Source: Platerodrilus igneus
Lineage: Eukaryota; Arthropoda; Insecta; Coleoptera; Lycidae
Assembly: GCA_036346225.1 (NCBI GenBank)
Contig: JARFIW010000884.1
Span: 5,132,501-5,196,500 of the forward strand
Direction: 5' to 3'
DNA: 64,000 bases
Shown: one piece after another, positions 35,873 to 47,940 of the stretch
Layout of the letters: the number at the start of each line of letters is the position of its first letter
How positions within the stretch are numbered: position 1 is the stretch's first letter
The notes under the pieces: model-generated
Told to the model about the DNA's origin: nothing
The model's input: only the letters and a program-made list of their open reading frames with translations
Database searches by the model: none
Translations under genes and position numbers: made by a program

Positions 35873-36340
35873 TTAAATTATATGTTATGGTAAGGCTTAA
35901 GCAACGAATCGCTGCCAACATGCCAGACTGCTGACTAATTGTGAGTTATGCCATGATGACGTTTATTAAATTATATGTTATGGTACGGCTTAAGCAACAA
36001 CTCGCTACCAACATACCAGACCACTAACTAATTGTGAGCTATGTCATGGAGACGTTTATTAAGTTATATGTTATGACAAGGCTTAAGCAGTGAATCACTG
36101 CCAACATGCCAGACCGCTACCTAATTGTGAGTTATGCCATGGTGACGTTTAATAAATCGTATGTTATGGTAAGGCTTAAGCAACGAAACGCTACCAACAT
36201 GCCAGACCGCTACCTAATTGTGAGTTATGTCATGGTGACGTTTATTAAATTATATGTTATGGTATGGCTTAAGCAACGAATCGCTACCAACATGCCAGAC
36301 CGCTAACTAATTGTGAGTTATGTCCTGGTGACATTTAGTT
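35873..36340. repeat. 93-bp satellite, five copies
   Basis: The motif ATGGTAAGGCTTAAGCAACG recurs at 35887, 35980, 36073, 36166 and 36259, exactly 93 bp apart each time. Each unit also carries CCAACATGCCAGACCGCTA and GTGAGTTATG. 93 is divisible by three, so a 66-codon repetitive ORF appears by chance. RTE 3' ends flank the array on both sides. Confidence 0.95.
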
Positions 36341-36346
36341 AACTGA

Positions 36347-38885
36347 TTTTTATTTTTTTTTTGTTTTCGAACTTACTTAAAGTCGGTTTGACGCAGCTCT
36401 AAATTCTTTTCTATTCTGAGCTAGTCTAAAAAGGTCTGCATACCCTTCACAACCTAAATCTCTAATAATTTGACTAATATAGCTTTGTCTAGGCCTTCCT
36501 ACTCTATTTTTATTTGGTAGTCTATAATCTAAGTCTTTACTAAATAGTCCCTCATGTCTTAACTGGTGCCCTATCATTCTATTTCTCCTGACCTTCAATT
36601 GTTTCCACATACAGGGATCCTCACCTATCCTTCTATAAACTTCCTCGTTTGTTACTCTATCTGTCCAACTAATCTTTAACATTCTCCTATAACACCAAGT
36701 TTCAAAAGCTTCTATCTTTTTCTTATCTAGTTCTTTAATTGTCCAAGTCTCACTACTGTATAGTAGAACGCTCCATACGTACGACTTTAAGAAACTTTTC
36801 TATTATCTAAACTAATACTATTAGCTATTAGTAAGTTTTTCTTTTTTAAAAACATTTTTCTAGCTTGAGCTATTCTAGCTACTATATCCCTTCTGCTACG
36901 TCCATCCTTTGTGATTATACTACCTAAATAGCAAAATTCATCTACCTCCTCTAACTCGGTATTACCTATTTTTAATTTTGGTTTAGAACTAGGCTGTGAC
37001 TCACTTGTCATTATCTTTGTCTTTACTGAGTTAATTCTCATACTATAGTTACTCCATAGTATCTCATCTAAAATATTTAAAAACTCTCCTAACTCTTTTC
37101 TAGACTCTGCTATAATGGCTATATCATCTGCAAAACGTAACATGTCTATTTTCTGTCCCTGTACACTACTACCTATCTCTTTTTTCTCTCTAGCTAAGTT
37201 TAAAGCTTCCTCAATATAAACATTAAAAATCAAGGGAGACAGTATACAACCCTGTCTAACACCATTTCTACTCTTAGCTTCCTTTTCTATTTCATCAAAT
37301 CTAATTACTACGCTTTGGTTTTTATATAGACTGTAAATAATTTTTCTATCCCTATGAGAGATTCCTATTTTTTGCAAAACTCTGAACATAACAATCCAAT
37401 TAACCCTATCAAATGCTTTTTCTAAATCTACAAACGCGAAATGAGTCTTTTATTTTTTGTAACCTTTTTCGATAATTACCCTAATCATTAGTATCGGTTC
37501 TCTAGTCCCTCTGTCTTTACGAAAACCATATTGGTCTTCGCCTAAATAATTCTCAGTCAAAGCTTCTACTCTATTTTTAATTATTATTGTTAGTAATTTT
37601 GGAAGTATGAGAAGTTAAACTAACCGTTCTAAAATTCTCACACCTATCAGTTCCTGACTTTTTTCGGATTGGGATAATAATATTTTTTTCGAAATTTATT
37701 GGAACCTCACCTGTGTCATATATTACTTTTACTAGTTCATATAATCTATCTAAAGTTTTCTGACTTGCATATTTTATTAATTCTGCGGGAATATCGTCTA
37801 TCCCTGGCGCTTTATTTAGTTTAAGATTCCGAACAGCTCTATCAAATTCCTCTCTTAATATTGAGAACCCTATTTCTACATCCTCTTCTTGGTCCTTCTC
37901 TAACTCATCCATATCGTCTCCCTTATATAAATCTTCTAAATATCTTTTCCATCTATCTGCTACCTCAACTTTATTTATTAGAAGCTCATTATTCTCGTCT
38001 CTAATACCATTATATTTTTCCTATCTTCCCAAAAACTTTTTAACTGCCCTGTAAGCCCTGTCTGTCTTACCTACTCTCAAATCATCTTGTATTCCCTTAC
38101 AACTCTCCTCCATCCATTTATTTCTAGCTTTTCTACACTCGTGTACTATCTTATTTCTAACTGTATTATATTTTTGTTTACTTTCACTATCCACTTCTCT
38201 GAAAGGTTTAAGCTTTCTTCTATTCTCTATTAAATCTAATATCTCCTTTGTTACCCACGGTTTTCTTGCTTCTATTTTTTTCTTACCTATAGTCTGTGTT
38301 GCTGTATCATGTACAGTCAGTTTTATTTCTTTCCATCTATTTTCTACGTTCCCTCCTACAGCTATCTCTTTGCTCTTATTATCTAATACATGTTTATATT
38401 CCTCTTTTACCCTACTATCATTAAGCTTACCTAGATCCCATCCCTCTCTTTTAACCTTTCTCAATTTTTTTAATTTTAGTTTACACTTAATTTTAACTAA
38501 GTTATGATCGCTATCTATGTCAGCCCCTGGATAACTACGACAGTTTTTAACTTGGTTTCTAAATCTTTGTTTAACTAAAATATAATCTATTTGGTATCTA
38601 GCCCTATCACCTGGCGCTTTCCAGGTATATCTTCTCCTAACATGTTGTTCGAATAGGGTGTTTACAGTTACTAATCTATGTTCCTGGCAAAACTCAACTA
38701 ATCTTTCTCCTCTATCATTTCGTCTGCCATACCCAAATTTTCCTACCATTTTTCCCTCACTACCTTCTCCCACTGGCGCATTAAAATCGCCCATAACTAT
38801 TAAATTCTCATCTCCTTTTACTTTTCTCACTATACTATTTATATCCTCGTATACCTTTTCTACTTCCTCATCCTCGTACTGAGTT
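36347..38885 (-). pseudogene. RTE-like LINE, 5'-truncated, ORF2 only
   Basis: Endonuclease-RT polyprotein of an RTE-like LINE. 38021-38830 is open for 269 codons with the endonuclease second half: VMGDFNAPVGEGSEGK, YQIDYILVKQRF and ADIDSDHNLV (the catalytic D-H pair). 37577-37912 starts RT (NKAPGIDDIPAELIKYASQ). About 37400-37570 continues in shifted frames (GEDQYGFRKDRGTRE, FAFVDLEKAF). 36787-37389 holds RQGCILSPLIFNVYIEEAL and the catalytic MLRFADDIAIIAES. 36377-36682 is the C-terminal tail (RNRMIGHQLRHEGL, GRPRQSYISQIIRDLG). The 3' end is A-rich (36347-36362). The endonuclease N-terminus is missing, as usual after incomplete reverse transcription. A few frameshifts only, so it is fairly young. 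Confidence 0.88.
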
Positions 38886-41064
38886 GTTGCAATTTTTTAT
38901 AGACCTTTATAATTAACATTCAACGAAACAAGATGTAACTTGAAAGAAAGGTATCGAACAGTCTGATAGTAGGTATTTAAGTTCGGATAATACCCGACAA
39001 GGTTGGTTATTTTTAATTATAGGAAACCGTTGATTCCGTTAATTTAACAACTTCACGTTGGACTTGGGCATGTTGAGAACGGCTAGTTTCTTTTGAATTC
39101 ATCTGGAGATAAAGGCTTTTAGTGGTGTCCGAGGTATCTACAGGCAACAATAACTCCTTAGGTATTTATGAAAACCGCTGAAACTATACCATAGAAAATT
39201 AACAGATAAAATAAACATTTTCTCTTCATTGCATTACGGATAAAACTCACCTACGTCTGTCTGAGTAGGTTAAAAATTTAGTTAAGTAATTTGTGAATTT
39301 TTTTGTTTTTTAATATTTGTTTAAGAATGTCTATTAGTAATGAACTAGTGCGTGCATGTGCGTTCGTGCGCGTGCGCTCATGCGTGTGTGTGTGTGTGTA
39401 ATATAGTTGAAAAAACACAACCATGTAATAGTGTAAACCTTTTAAATTTGTTTTTTTTTAAATTAATGCAAAGATATAGTTCCAGTTTTACAATTACCTA
39501 AAGGTGTGATTGACAATTCAGGTCATTTAACATTTGATTTTAGACTTCTTTCTTTCAGCTAATAGTTTTAAATAGATTTTGTTAGTGTTCTTATGGTTAA
39601 TGTTTGTTTTATGTTTAAGCTATTGTGTACTTAACCATTTCTCCAAAATACACTTCCATTTTTTGTAAAAATTTAATTACCACAGCATAATGAACGATTC
39701 TGATTATCAAGATATTTTTGAGAACGATTTGGATATAATATTGTAGTGCTGATTGGTTTGCCTCGGACCAGAATAATTATTGTGAAAATAACTTTTCCAA
39801 ATAGTTTTTATCTGTAAACAATTTTGAGAACGCACAAGCAAAGCCAACAAATAAACTCTACTACTGATTTACTATTTTATTTGATATCTCAATAGTGGGG
39901 AAGAATTGCTTAGTTCGGTTTCAAATACGGTCTCCCTTTCGCTTATACGGTACAACAATAAATTAAAGTAACTCACAACAGAAAACAACTTAGTACTACT
40001 AATCAAATTTTGCATAGGTTTTGACTACAAATGCAATTTTGTAACTTCAAAATTATAATGACATTTTTCCACAGGTCACCCTTTTTTGTATTTCAAATTA
40101 CTGTGCTACTAGATGTCATTCCTATTTCTTTTTCTAACAATTAGAACGTAAACGAAGGGTTTGTTCGCAAAAGGGCGCTTCGGCCCACATCTTGCAGATG
40201 GACTTGTGTAACAGGTACAAGGGCTTTGCATTTAAAAGTTATTGAAACTACAATAGGAAATCTCGAAGATGTTATTCGCATAGTTTCTTGTATGTTCTAG
40301 AAATAATTAGTACAATTGAAAAGTATATAAATTGCCGTCATGAATATTGGAGGTCAGTTCTAATTGAAGCTTTGATATTAGTCCTGATGCAAACTTTGAT
40401 TATACTATTTGTTCTCATTTAAAGCCTTTTAGTCGTACATATGTAATATAAACTATTGTTTATATAAATTGCTCTGTATTATATAAATTATTGTATGGCC
40501 TTTGTACATTAATAATCAGTGCTTGGGTAGTTTGCTTTGGTAGTAAGTCATCCAATATTTTAGTGTAATTCATAAACATTATTATTCACAGCAGTGTTGT
40601 TATCTAAGACCTTAATACCGCTTTTATTCACATTTGTATCTCTTTCTTTCTTAATTACCTTATTAATACAATCGACACCGTTTAAGGTTTTTTCCTTTTT
40701 CATTAGCTATAACCAAGCCTCCTCTATCGCTACATGATAGATGCATTACAACATCACAGCCAACATTATGACCGTGTAGACAACATATTTGTCACTCCGC
40801 AAGAATTACAAATATTAGTGGTATTAAGCGTATATTATTTTTCGTTTGAGTGCGTTGGTAATAAAAGTTACACTGGGACTGCTGTGCAACTAAAAATTTC
40901 TTAAATTAAAGTGAAATTTATGTAAAAATTCAGAAAAATTAGCTAGTTTAACTAATACAATTCTCCTCGTAAGTCGTGTTATCGTTATCGTTCAGACTAC
41001 ACGTGTGTATCCATAGTATATAAAGGTTATATTTATTTGTTAGTTTGTATCAATTAAAATAATT
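38886..41064. other. No gene recognised; short GT repeat
   Basis: A degenerate GTGCGTGCATGTGCG run becomes (GT)n at about 39350-39400. There are no convincing ORFs. The last few hundred bases before 41065 probably form the 5' UTR and promoter of the LINE that starts there. Confidence 0.45.
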
Positions 41065-41862
41065 ATGGATAGAAGCAATATAAGTTTGTCTCTAAGTTCT
41101 TTGCAAGAACAATTCGAAGCAAAAATGGAAGATTTTGAAGCAAAACTTAAGAATACGACAAATGTTGCAGATCGTGAATGTGTAACAGGTGTAGAAGCCG
41201 AATTTTATGCATTTAAAGAGGTTATTATTAATAGCATTGCAGCGTTGAGAAATTTAATAGAAAATGTGAATATCAAAATTGACGATTTGGAACAGTACGG
41301 GAGGCGTAACACGCTAATTATTCACGGAATACGAGAAGAGGATAATGAAAACCTAGAGCATACTTTGGTAAATATATTTACACGATCATCAGGTATCGAA
41401 AACTTTAATATAGAAACTATGGTCGACAGATGTCATAGGCTGGGTAAATTGTCAAAAAATCGACATAGACCAGTAATAGTAAAATTTTGTTCATATCGTT
41501 ATATAAATATAATATTGTCACAAAAACACAAATTGAAAGATACGAAACAATTTATAACTGAGTCTCTTACCAAAAAAAAGTTCTTATTATTAAAACAATT
41601 ACAAACCTTAGTTGGTAAAAGAAAAGTATGGAGTTTAGACGGGAAAATTTTCTGTATTTTACCCAATAACAAGAAAATGGTCGTCAGGAACATAGAGAAT
41701 GTTAAGTTAAATGACGAAGATGGTGTTCCGAAGCCACTAGCAGCCCAGAGCAATGAAACTGTTCAGGATACCCAGATAGATCAAACAAAGGCGATGTCAT
41801 CAAAAGGTTACTGGACTCGCAGTCACAGCAATAGTGCTTCGACACAAAACTCACAGGTGTAA
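41065..41862 (+). CDS. LINE ORF1 protein, intact
   Basis: RNA-binding ORF1 protein of a non-LTR retrotransposon; it would coat the element RNA. The frame is complete, 265 residues from ATG to TAA. Residues 1-90 are predicted coiled coil (LQEQFEAKMEDFEAKL, AALRNLIENVNIKIDDLEQY). Residues about 92-180 look like the RRM-type core (RRNTLIIHGIREED, MVDRCHRLGKLSKNRHRPVI). Then comes a basic C-terminal domain (KVWSLDGKIFCIL) and a polar tail. ORF2 follows 430 bp downstream on the same strand. No stop or frameshift is seen, in contrast to ORF2. I cannot fix the clade from ORF1 alone. Confidence 0.85.
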   Translation: MDRSNISLSLSSLQEQFEAKMEDFEAKLKNTTNVADRECVTGVEAEFYAFKEVIINSIAALRNLIENVNIKIDDLEQYGRRNTLIIHGIREEDNENLEHTLVNIFTRSSGIENFNIETMVDRCHRLGKLSKNRHRPVIVKFCSYRYINIILSQKHKLKDTKQFITESLTKKKFLLLKQLQTLVGKRKVWSLDGKIFCILPNNKKMVVRNIENVKLNDEDGVPKPLAAQSNETVQDTQIDQTKAMSSKGYWTRSHSNSASTQNSQV

Positions 41863-42293
41863 TATTCTTTAACGACACTCTCTTGGTAACATTAATTATA
41901 CTGTCCTTAACGCTAGTACCATATACCTTTAGTAATTTATTGTGGATTTTTGTGGATGGCCTTATAATGAGATACGGTTAATTTTTAGGAATTCTTTCAG
42001 GAATTATCTCTACTTTTTCGAAATATTTGTTTTTCATTCTTACACTTTAAAAACGCCTAACTATGCATTCTTGCACACACATCAACACGCAAATAAGCTC
42101 ACACACACAACATACAACAGACACAAAATACTAATACATTTTCACATACATACACTTACAAGTAACACAACTATTGGCAAACACGCATCTCATTCATAGG
42201 TACATAAATATTTGTATTGGTATTACGCACTACATTAACAGGTCAGTTAGATTTTTATACTCAAAGTAGTAATATCTCAAAATGTTGTAACGC

Positions 42294-45069
42294 ATGAAAG
42301 AGATTGAAATTTATTATCAGAATGTAAGGGGACTACGAACCAAAACACAATTTTTATCTTTAAATGTTTTGAATAACAACTTTGATATTATATGTCTTAG
42401 TGAAACGTGGTTGCATGCCGGAATATATAACTCGGAGATATTTGATAATAGGTACAATGTATATAGAAAAGATAGAGAAACTGAAAATAAACGGTGGGCG
42501 GCGGAGTTCTTATAGCAATTAACAAAAATATTTATCGGTTCAGCTGAATTTTAAAACTGACTTGGACCTAGTTATAGTCAAAACTACTATTGGAGGATCC
42601 AATTATTATATAAGTGTGAATTATTTTCCGCCAGGTTCAAAACTGAAATATACCAAGAGTATATTAGAATATTTACCGATCTGTATATGTCACATGAAGC
42701 CCAGTTATTACTACTAGGTGATTTTAACTTGCCATTGGTCAGTGGTAGAAAATTTAATTTTAAAACAAATACTCCGCCAGTTTACAAAAATATTGGAGAA
42801 TTTATTGATCTTTGTGGTTTAGTCTCATACAATAATATAGCCAATAACTCAATGAAAACATTAGATTTAGTGTTGTCAACTATGACTGTCAATGTAGTTT
42901 TATCAGACGAAAGTCTTATCCTATCTGATCCGTACCATCCTCCATTACTTATTAAATTAAACATAAACAAATATGTACATTTAACGTGCAATTCTATCAG
43001 TCAATTTAATTTTAAGAAATCTGATTTTGTTGTAATGTACAGATTATTAAATAATACGGATTTTGCTTTTCTTAATAATTTCACCGATGTAAATAAAGCA
43101 GTCGATGCTTTTTATAACACTATTTATGCTGTGTTCAGAAAATGTGTTCTGCGTAACACTAGATTCCATCATCACTATCCAGTATGGTTTACTCGGAATA
43201 TCATTAAAGATATTGAACTCAAAAACTTTCACCATAAATATAAACATTCATCAGCTTACCATAATAGAGTTTCGGCAATTAAGACAAAAAATAAAAAAAG
43301 ATACAGCCGTGGCCTACCAAAAATACATCAGTCAAGTAGAGGAGGGAGTTGTGTCAGATCCTATGTCTTTCTGGACATACGTGTCTAATAAGAAAAAAAA
43401 CAATAACGAAGCTCAAAGTTTTATATATGAAAACAAAACCTTGAAAATTTAGGTGCAATCGTGAATGGTTTTTGAATATTTTTCCACTGTATATACTGAA
43501 AAATCAAGTTACAAAGTAAAGTATGAGCCGGAATTAAACAGTAGTATTTCAGATACTTTTAATTTAAAATTAATAACCGAAGACGACGTAAAAATTGCCA
43601 TAAAAAGATTGAAAGCCAAGAGGTCAGCAGGACCAGACGGGATTCCAGCTTACATATTTAAAGGCTGTATGGAAATATTCATGCAACCTCTTACTACTTT
43701 ATTTAATCTGTCACTAGAAACAGGTATATTTCCCACTAAGTGGAAATTGGCAAAAGTGACCCCCATACATAAATCGGGTACCGTAAATAATATTCTTAAT
43801 TACAGGCCAATTTCTATTCTATCCACGCCAGCAAAAATTTTCGAACATATACTGTACATTAAGATTTTCCATCATGTGTCGTCTGTATTAAACACTAGTC
43901 AACACGGCTTTATCCCCAAACGATCAATTCAAACTAATTTAACCGTTTTTGTAGATTATGTGAGCGAGGTTCTAGACAACGGGGGACAAGTAGACGTTAT
44001 TTATACTGACTTTACAAAAGCCTTTGACAAAGTTTGTCATGATGTCTTGCTCGAAAAGTTAGCATCGATTGGGTTTTCTGAGACTATGATACAATTTTTT
44101 AGGTCATACCTGTAAGAAAGACAGGCATATGTTTGCTATAGGAACACAATATCCAAACAGTTTGATGTGACATCTGGAGTACCGCAGGGGAGTAATTTAG
44201 GGCCACTAATGTTTTTGATATTCATCAATGATCTCCCACTTGCTTTAAATAATTGCAGGTATTTACTGTATGCAGATGATCTAAAACTATTTAAGGAAGT
44301 GATAGATATGAATAGCTGTAAAACTATGCAGGCTGAACTAAACAAAGTCCAACAATGGTGTGAAAGAAACAAGTTACACTTAAATGTTACAAAATGTTTT
44401 AAAATGAGTTATTCACTTAAAACAAACAAGATTAACTATAATTATACATTGCTAAATAGTACATTAACTGAAGTGAATAACATCAAAGATCTAGGAGTTA
44501 TATTTAGTAGCAATTTACATTTTGGCCACATCGAAACAGTTTGCTCATCTGCGTACAAAACACTGGGATTTATCATCCGTAACACACGGCAATTTCAGAA
44601 TACAGAAAGTATTAAAGTGTTGTTTGATACCTTAGTCAGATCAAAGCTTGAGTTTGCAATCACTGTCTGGGATCCAGGGACTCTTAAGCACTCACAAATG
44701 ATAGAAACGGTGCAAAATAAATTTATTTCGTACATGTACTTTAAAAAATATAAAACATTCATCGGTTTAAATCCATATGCTTCTGTGAGGTCAATGCTAA
44801 ATGTTACTAAGTTGGAACAGCGAAGGATCGTGATAAAACTCACTTTTTTGTATAAAATAATCAACAATCTCATTGACTGCTCCGTTATTTTGAGTAAGAT
44901 TGGGTTCTATGTACCATTCCATTCTGGTAGACTAAAAAAGTTATTTCATATTCCACAGTATCACACAGAGCTTAGGAAAAATTCTCCTATCATAAAAATG
45001 TTATTTCTATACAATAATTTACAACAAAGCTCAAATATACCTTTATTTGAAAAATCTGCGAAATTTTAA
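42294..45069 (+). pseudogene. LINE ORF2 (endonuclease-RT), lightly damaged
   Basis: Endonuclease-reverse transcriptase partner of the ORF1 at 41065. The endonuclease begins IYYQNVRGLRTKTQFL with CLSETWLHA. After frameshifts near 42495, 42540 and 42650 it continues with LLLGDFNLPL and TLDLVLSTM. A further shift lies near 43280 and another near 43450. RT is in one frame from 43465 to 45069, broken only by TAA at 44113-44115: RSAGPDGIPAYIFKG, NYRPISILSTPAKIFE, SQHGFIPKRS, YTDFTKAFDKV, GVPQGSNLGPLMFLIFINDL and the catalytic YLLYADDLKLF. The C-terminal helical domain is present. The domain order suggests a Jockey/CR1-like LINE. About five lesions make it inactive, but the RT is well preserved. Confidence 0.88.
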
Positions 45070-45121
45070 GAAAACGATGTATGAAGTTATCAATTAATTT
45101 AAAAGTACTTGCGTAATACAG

Positions 45122-45251
<130 letters not shown>

Positions 45252-45505
45252 TTTGTAAATATAAGTAGTTTCAGTTTTTATTATTCACAAGGTGCATTTT
45301 TGTAAATCCAATTATTTATTATTTATTATTATTATTTATGTCATGTTTATTTATAAAATATTCATTACAATTAAGTATAATTTCGTTACATGGAAGGATT
45401 ATATAAAAATGAATAAACCATAATATTTATAATTAGCTTAGTGGAAATATGTAACTAGGCGTACGCCTGTATATTTCCAATAAATAAATAAATAAATAAT
45501 TTACA
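45252..45505 (+). repeat. LINE 3' UTR and (TAAA)n tail
   Basis: AT-rich sequence ending in CCAATAAATAAATAAATAAA at about 45477-45500, a simple-repeat tail like those that end Jockey/CR1-type LINEs. It probably marks the 3' end of the element whose ORF1 starts at 41065. Confidence 0.55.
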
Positions 45506-45719
45506 GTTTTATTAACAACTTTCTTGACACGGTAATTACATATATTAGTAGAATCACGTAACACTTGCTGTTCATTATCAGTCATCTTTAAATAATTAAT
45601 TGCCACAGAAATACTTCTCGATTGTACAAAGGTTAGTTCAATCAGTTTTAATGTTCTTGGCTCTCTTTCCATAGAGTCTACATTTAAAAAACTTTGCAAC
45701 GGAACGTGTTTTGATGCTT

Positions 45720-46720
45720 CAAATTATGCAAGTGCTAAACTTTTCTCAATACATCTTAGATATAGTGTGTCTACAGGCAATGTTAAATTCTTCTTAGCTT
45801 TTTGAGGATCCAGATGCGCCTGCCAATGCAATTTTTTCTAATTTATAAAATAAAATAGGGACTGTCCTTGCAGAATGTGTTATTATTCAGCATATAATGT
45901 CTATGTCAACTTCGGAAAATTTCATTCACCTTATCAACTGTTTCAGCAATTAAATACAAATACTGTATGGTCAATAATGCTGTAAAGCATGCATTGAGTA
46001 AAATCATTTTTGATGTTCAAACTGTCATTTTAAAAATTTACAGTCAATTTTCATCGCAAGCTAAACATGTAAAGAAACTAAAAACGTTCTTTGAATTTGT
46101 AAATTTTCCGTTCAAAGCTATTTTACGACACGTGCCTACAAGATGGCTAGCTTTATATCCTGCAGTGGAAGGAATCTTTAGTATCTTCCATGTTCTTACA
46201 AGTTACAAAAAGTAACTCTTTTTGTTACTAGGAGAAGAAACTCCTATGGTTATGGCACTTCTAAACTACTTATCTGAAGATGTGTCGGTTAAAACTGAAT
46301 GTCACTAAGGTTTTTCATAATATTTTCAATCTTATTTACAAAACAGAGAAAACTTGAAAAATCCGTTCTTCTCTTTTTCAAATTTTGAAGTGTCTTTGAG
46401 ATTTTTAATCAAAGAATTAATTACTTGTTTTTCGGTTTAAAAAGATTTTCACGGCATGATCAAACCAGAATCAAAGAATCGTTCTTGCAATTTTGCAGAA
46501 ATTTTTTCTTTTAATTAGATTCTAAATTTGATTTTTCTCAGAGCTTCTGTTATGGAAATATCTACTGAAATTGTCCTTTAAAGTAGATTTTGAAGCTCTT
46601 TATGAAGAGTTTTGTAGGTATTTTAAAACCAGCCATTGAGGTGGCATGCATATCTAATGGTTCTGTGATCGAGCAATGGAATCGATTTTTCTTGGCTAAT
46701 ACCAAACTTACATATACTTT
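45720..46720 (+). pseudogene. hAT-like transposase remnant (DUF4371 type)
   Basis: 45967-46215 is open with VILKIYSQFSSQAKHVKKL and ILRHVPTRWLALYPAVEGIF, a block typical of hAT-derived proteins of the DUF4371/KIAA1586-like group. In other frames GEETPMVMALLNYLSEDVSV follows to about 46310. Downstream to 46720 only degenerate helical fragments remain. The N-terminal zinc finger is not visible. Badly decayed. Confidence 0.6.
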
Positions 46721-46879
46721 TTTTAAATAATTCAATTTATAATTTCAATCTACGACTCAAATGCCGGTTCTGAAAGGGTTTCTTCATTATGTATTGCATC
46801 TTGGACAGATGCTCAAAATAGGGTACTTGTCAATCTCGTCATAGCAGAGCTGCACATAAAAACTATTGTCTTGTAAAGA

Positions 46880-47590
46880 ATTTCATCAATTTGCACTTCA
46901 TCATTAGGTCTTCAGTCCTGGAACTGGTTAGACGCGTACCATCATTGTTTCCTATTCTGAACTAACCTACAGATTTCCTTGAAATTTGCACAGTCTGCAT
47001 CTATAACTATCTGATCTAGGTCTACATCTACCTCTTTTTTCCTATCTCTGCTTGTAACATATACATACTTCCCCAAAAATGCCTTAGAATGTATTCTGCC
47101 CTTCTATTTCTCTTATCTTTTTCCCCAGATATACTTGTTCCCCTACTATTTCTATAACCTATTTGTTATTATCTTTGTCTGTCCATGCTATCGTCCTCAT
47201 ACATCTGAAGCACAGCATTTCAAAAGGCTGCTACCGTTTTTCTGTCTGCTCTTCTGACTGCCCGTATTCCATATGCATACTGTGCTGTGCTCCACACATA
47301 TGCTTTCAACACTTTTCTTCTTGTTCCATGTTTGTTGTCTTTCCTCATAGGCGCTGTTTTTTCTTGTTACATGCAGTTCGGTCACCTTCTATTGTTTTAC
47401 AATTATATACCCTATTTCTCCGACCTTCAGTGGTTGTGAAGGGAGGTAAGCAGCCTGTGGCTGCCAAGTTCCCCCAACACTTAACCATTTACCGATTTAA
47501 TATATTTTCCAATATATCATTTCGCACAGTCATCATTAGTTGCAGATATTTCGCAACCAACAACTAGTTGTTTATACTAATCATCACATT
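46880..47590 (-). repeat. Composite repeat A: unique 5' module plus RTE tail
   Basis: In minus orientation. The 3' part (46880 to about 47385) is RTE-like C-terminal sequence and tail (words TCCTGGAACTGGTTAGACGC, AGCGTACC-type context, CTACCTCTTTTTTCCTATCT). It matches 63845-64000 almost base for base. The 5' part (about 47385-47590) is a 200-bp module (CCAAGTTCCCCCAACACTTA) not found in the RTE copies but repeated at 47731-47930. Confidence 0.65.
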
Positions 47591-47599
47591 TATCTGCGT

Positions 47600-47930
47600 T
47601 TATTTTTTCGTCATTAGGTTTTCCGTCTCAAAACTGGTTGGACACGTACCTGCACTTATTTATATTCTGAGCTAGCCTACATAGTTCCCTGAAATTCTCA
47701 CACAGCATGTGTATACAGCTCGTTCCCTTTCTATTGTTTTCTAATTTTATGCCCTATTTCACCGAGATTCAGTGAACGGGGTTAAGCAACCTGTGGCTAC
47801 CAAGATGCCCCAACACTTAGACATTTGCCGAAGTAATGGTTTTCCAGTAAATCCTTTCACACACTTAACATTATTCGAGAATATTGCCCAACCAATTCTT
47901 GTAGTTACTTATAATAATCATCATGTTTAA
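47600..47930 (-). repeat. Composite repeat B: same module plus short RTE tail
   Basis: Same architecture as the preceding unit, shorter. 47605-47720 carries an RTE 3' tail (CTGAGCTAGCCTACATAG). 47731-47930 carries the 200-bp module (GCAACCTGTGGCTACCAAGA, CCCCAACACTTAGACATTTG). A third RTE tail begins right after it at 47941. SINEs that borrow an RTE tail have this layout. Confidence 0.6.
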
Positions 47931-47940
47931 GGACAGTAAT

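Noticed and set aside
36106..36306. 66-codon repetitive ORF
   Set aside because: It lies wholly inside the 93-bp satellite; the open frame follows from a period divisible by three.
39690..39745. MNDSDYQDIFENDLD as a piggyBac N-terminus
   Set aside because: Acidic starts are common in that family, but a stop follows after 18 codons and no transposase block lies downstream.
45433..45699. 88-codon minus-strand ORF next to the LINE tail
   Set aside because: No recognised motif, and part of it is the (TAAA)n tail; it may be a remnant, but I cannot support it.
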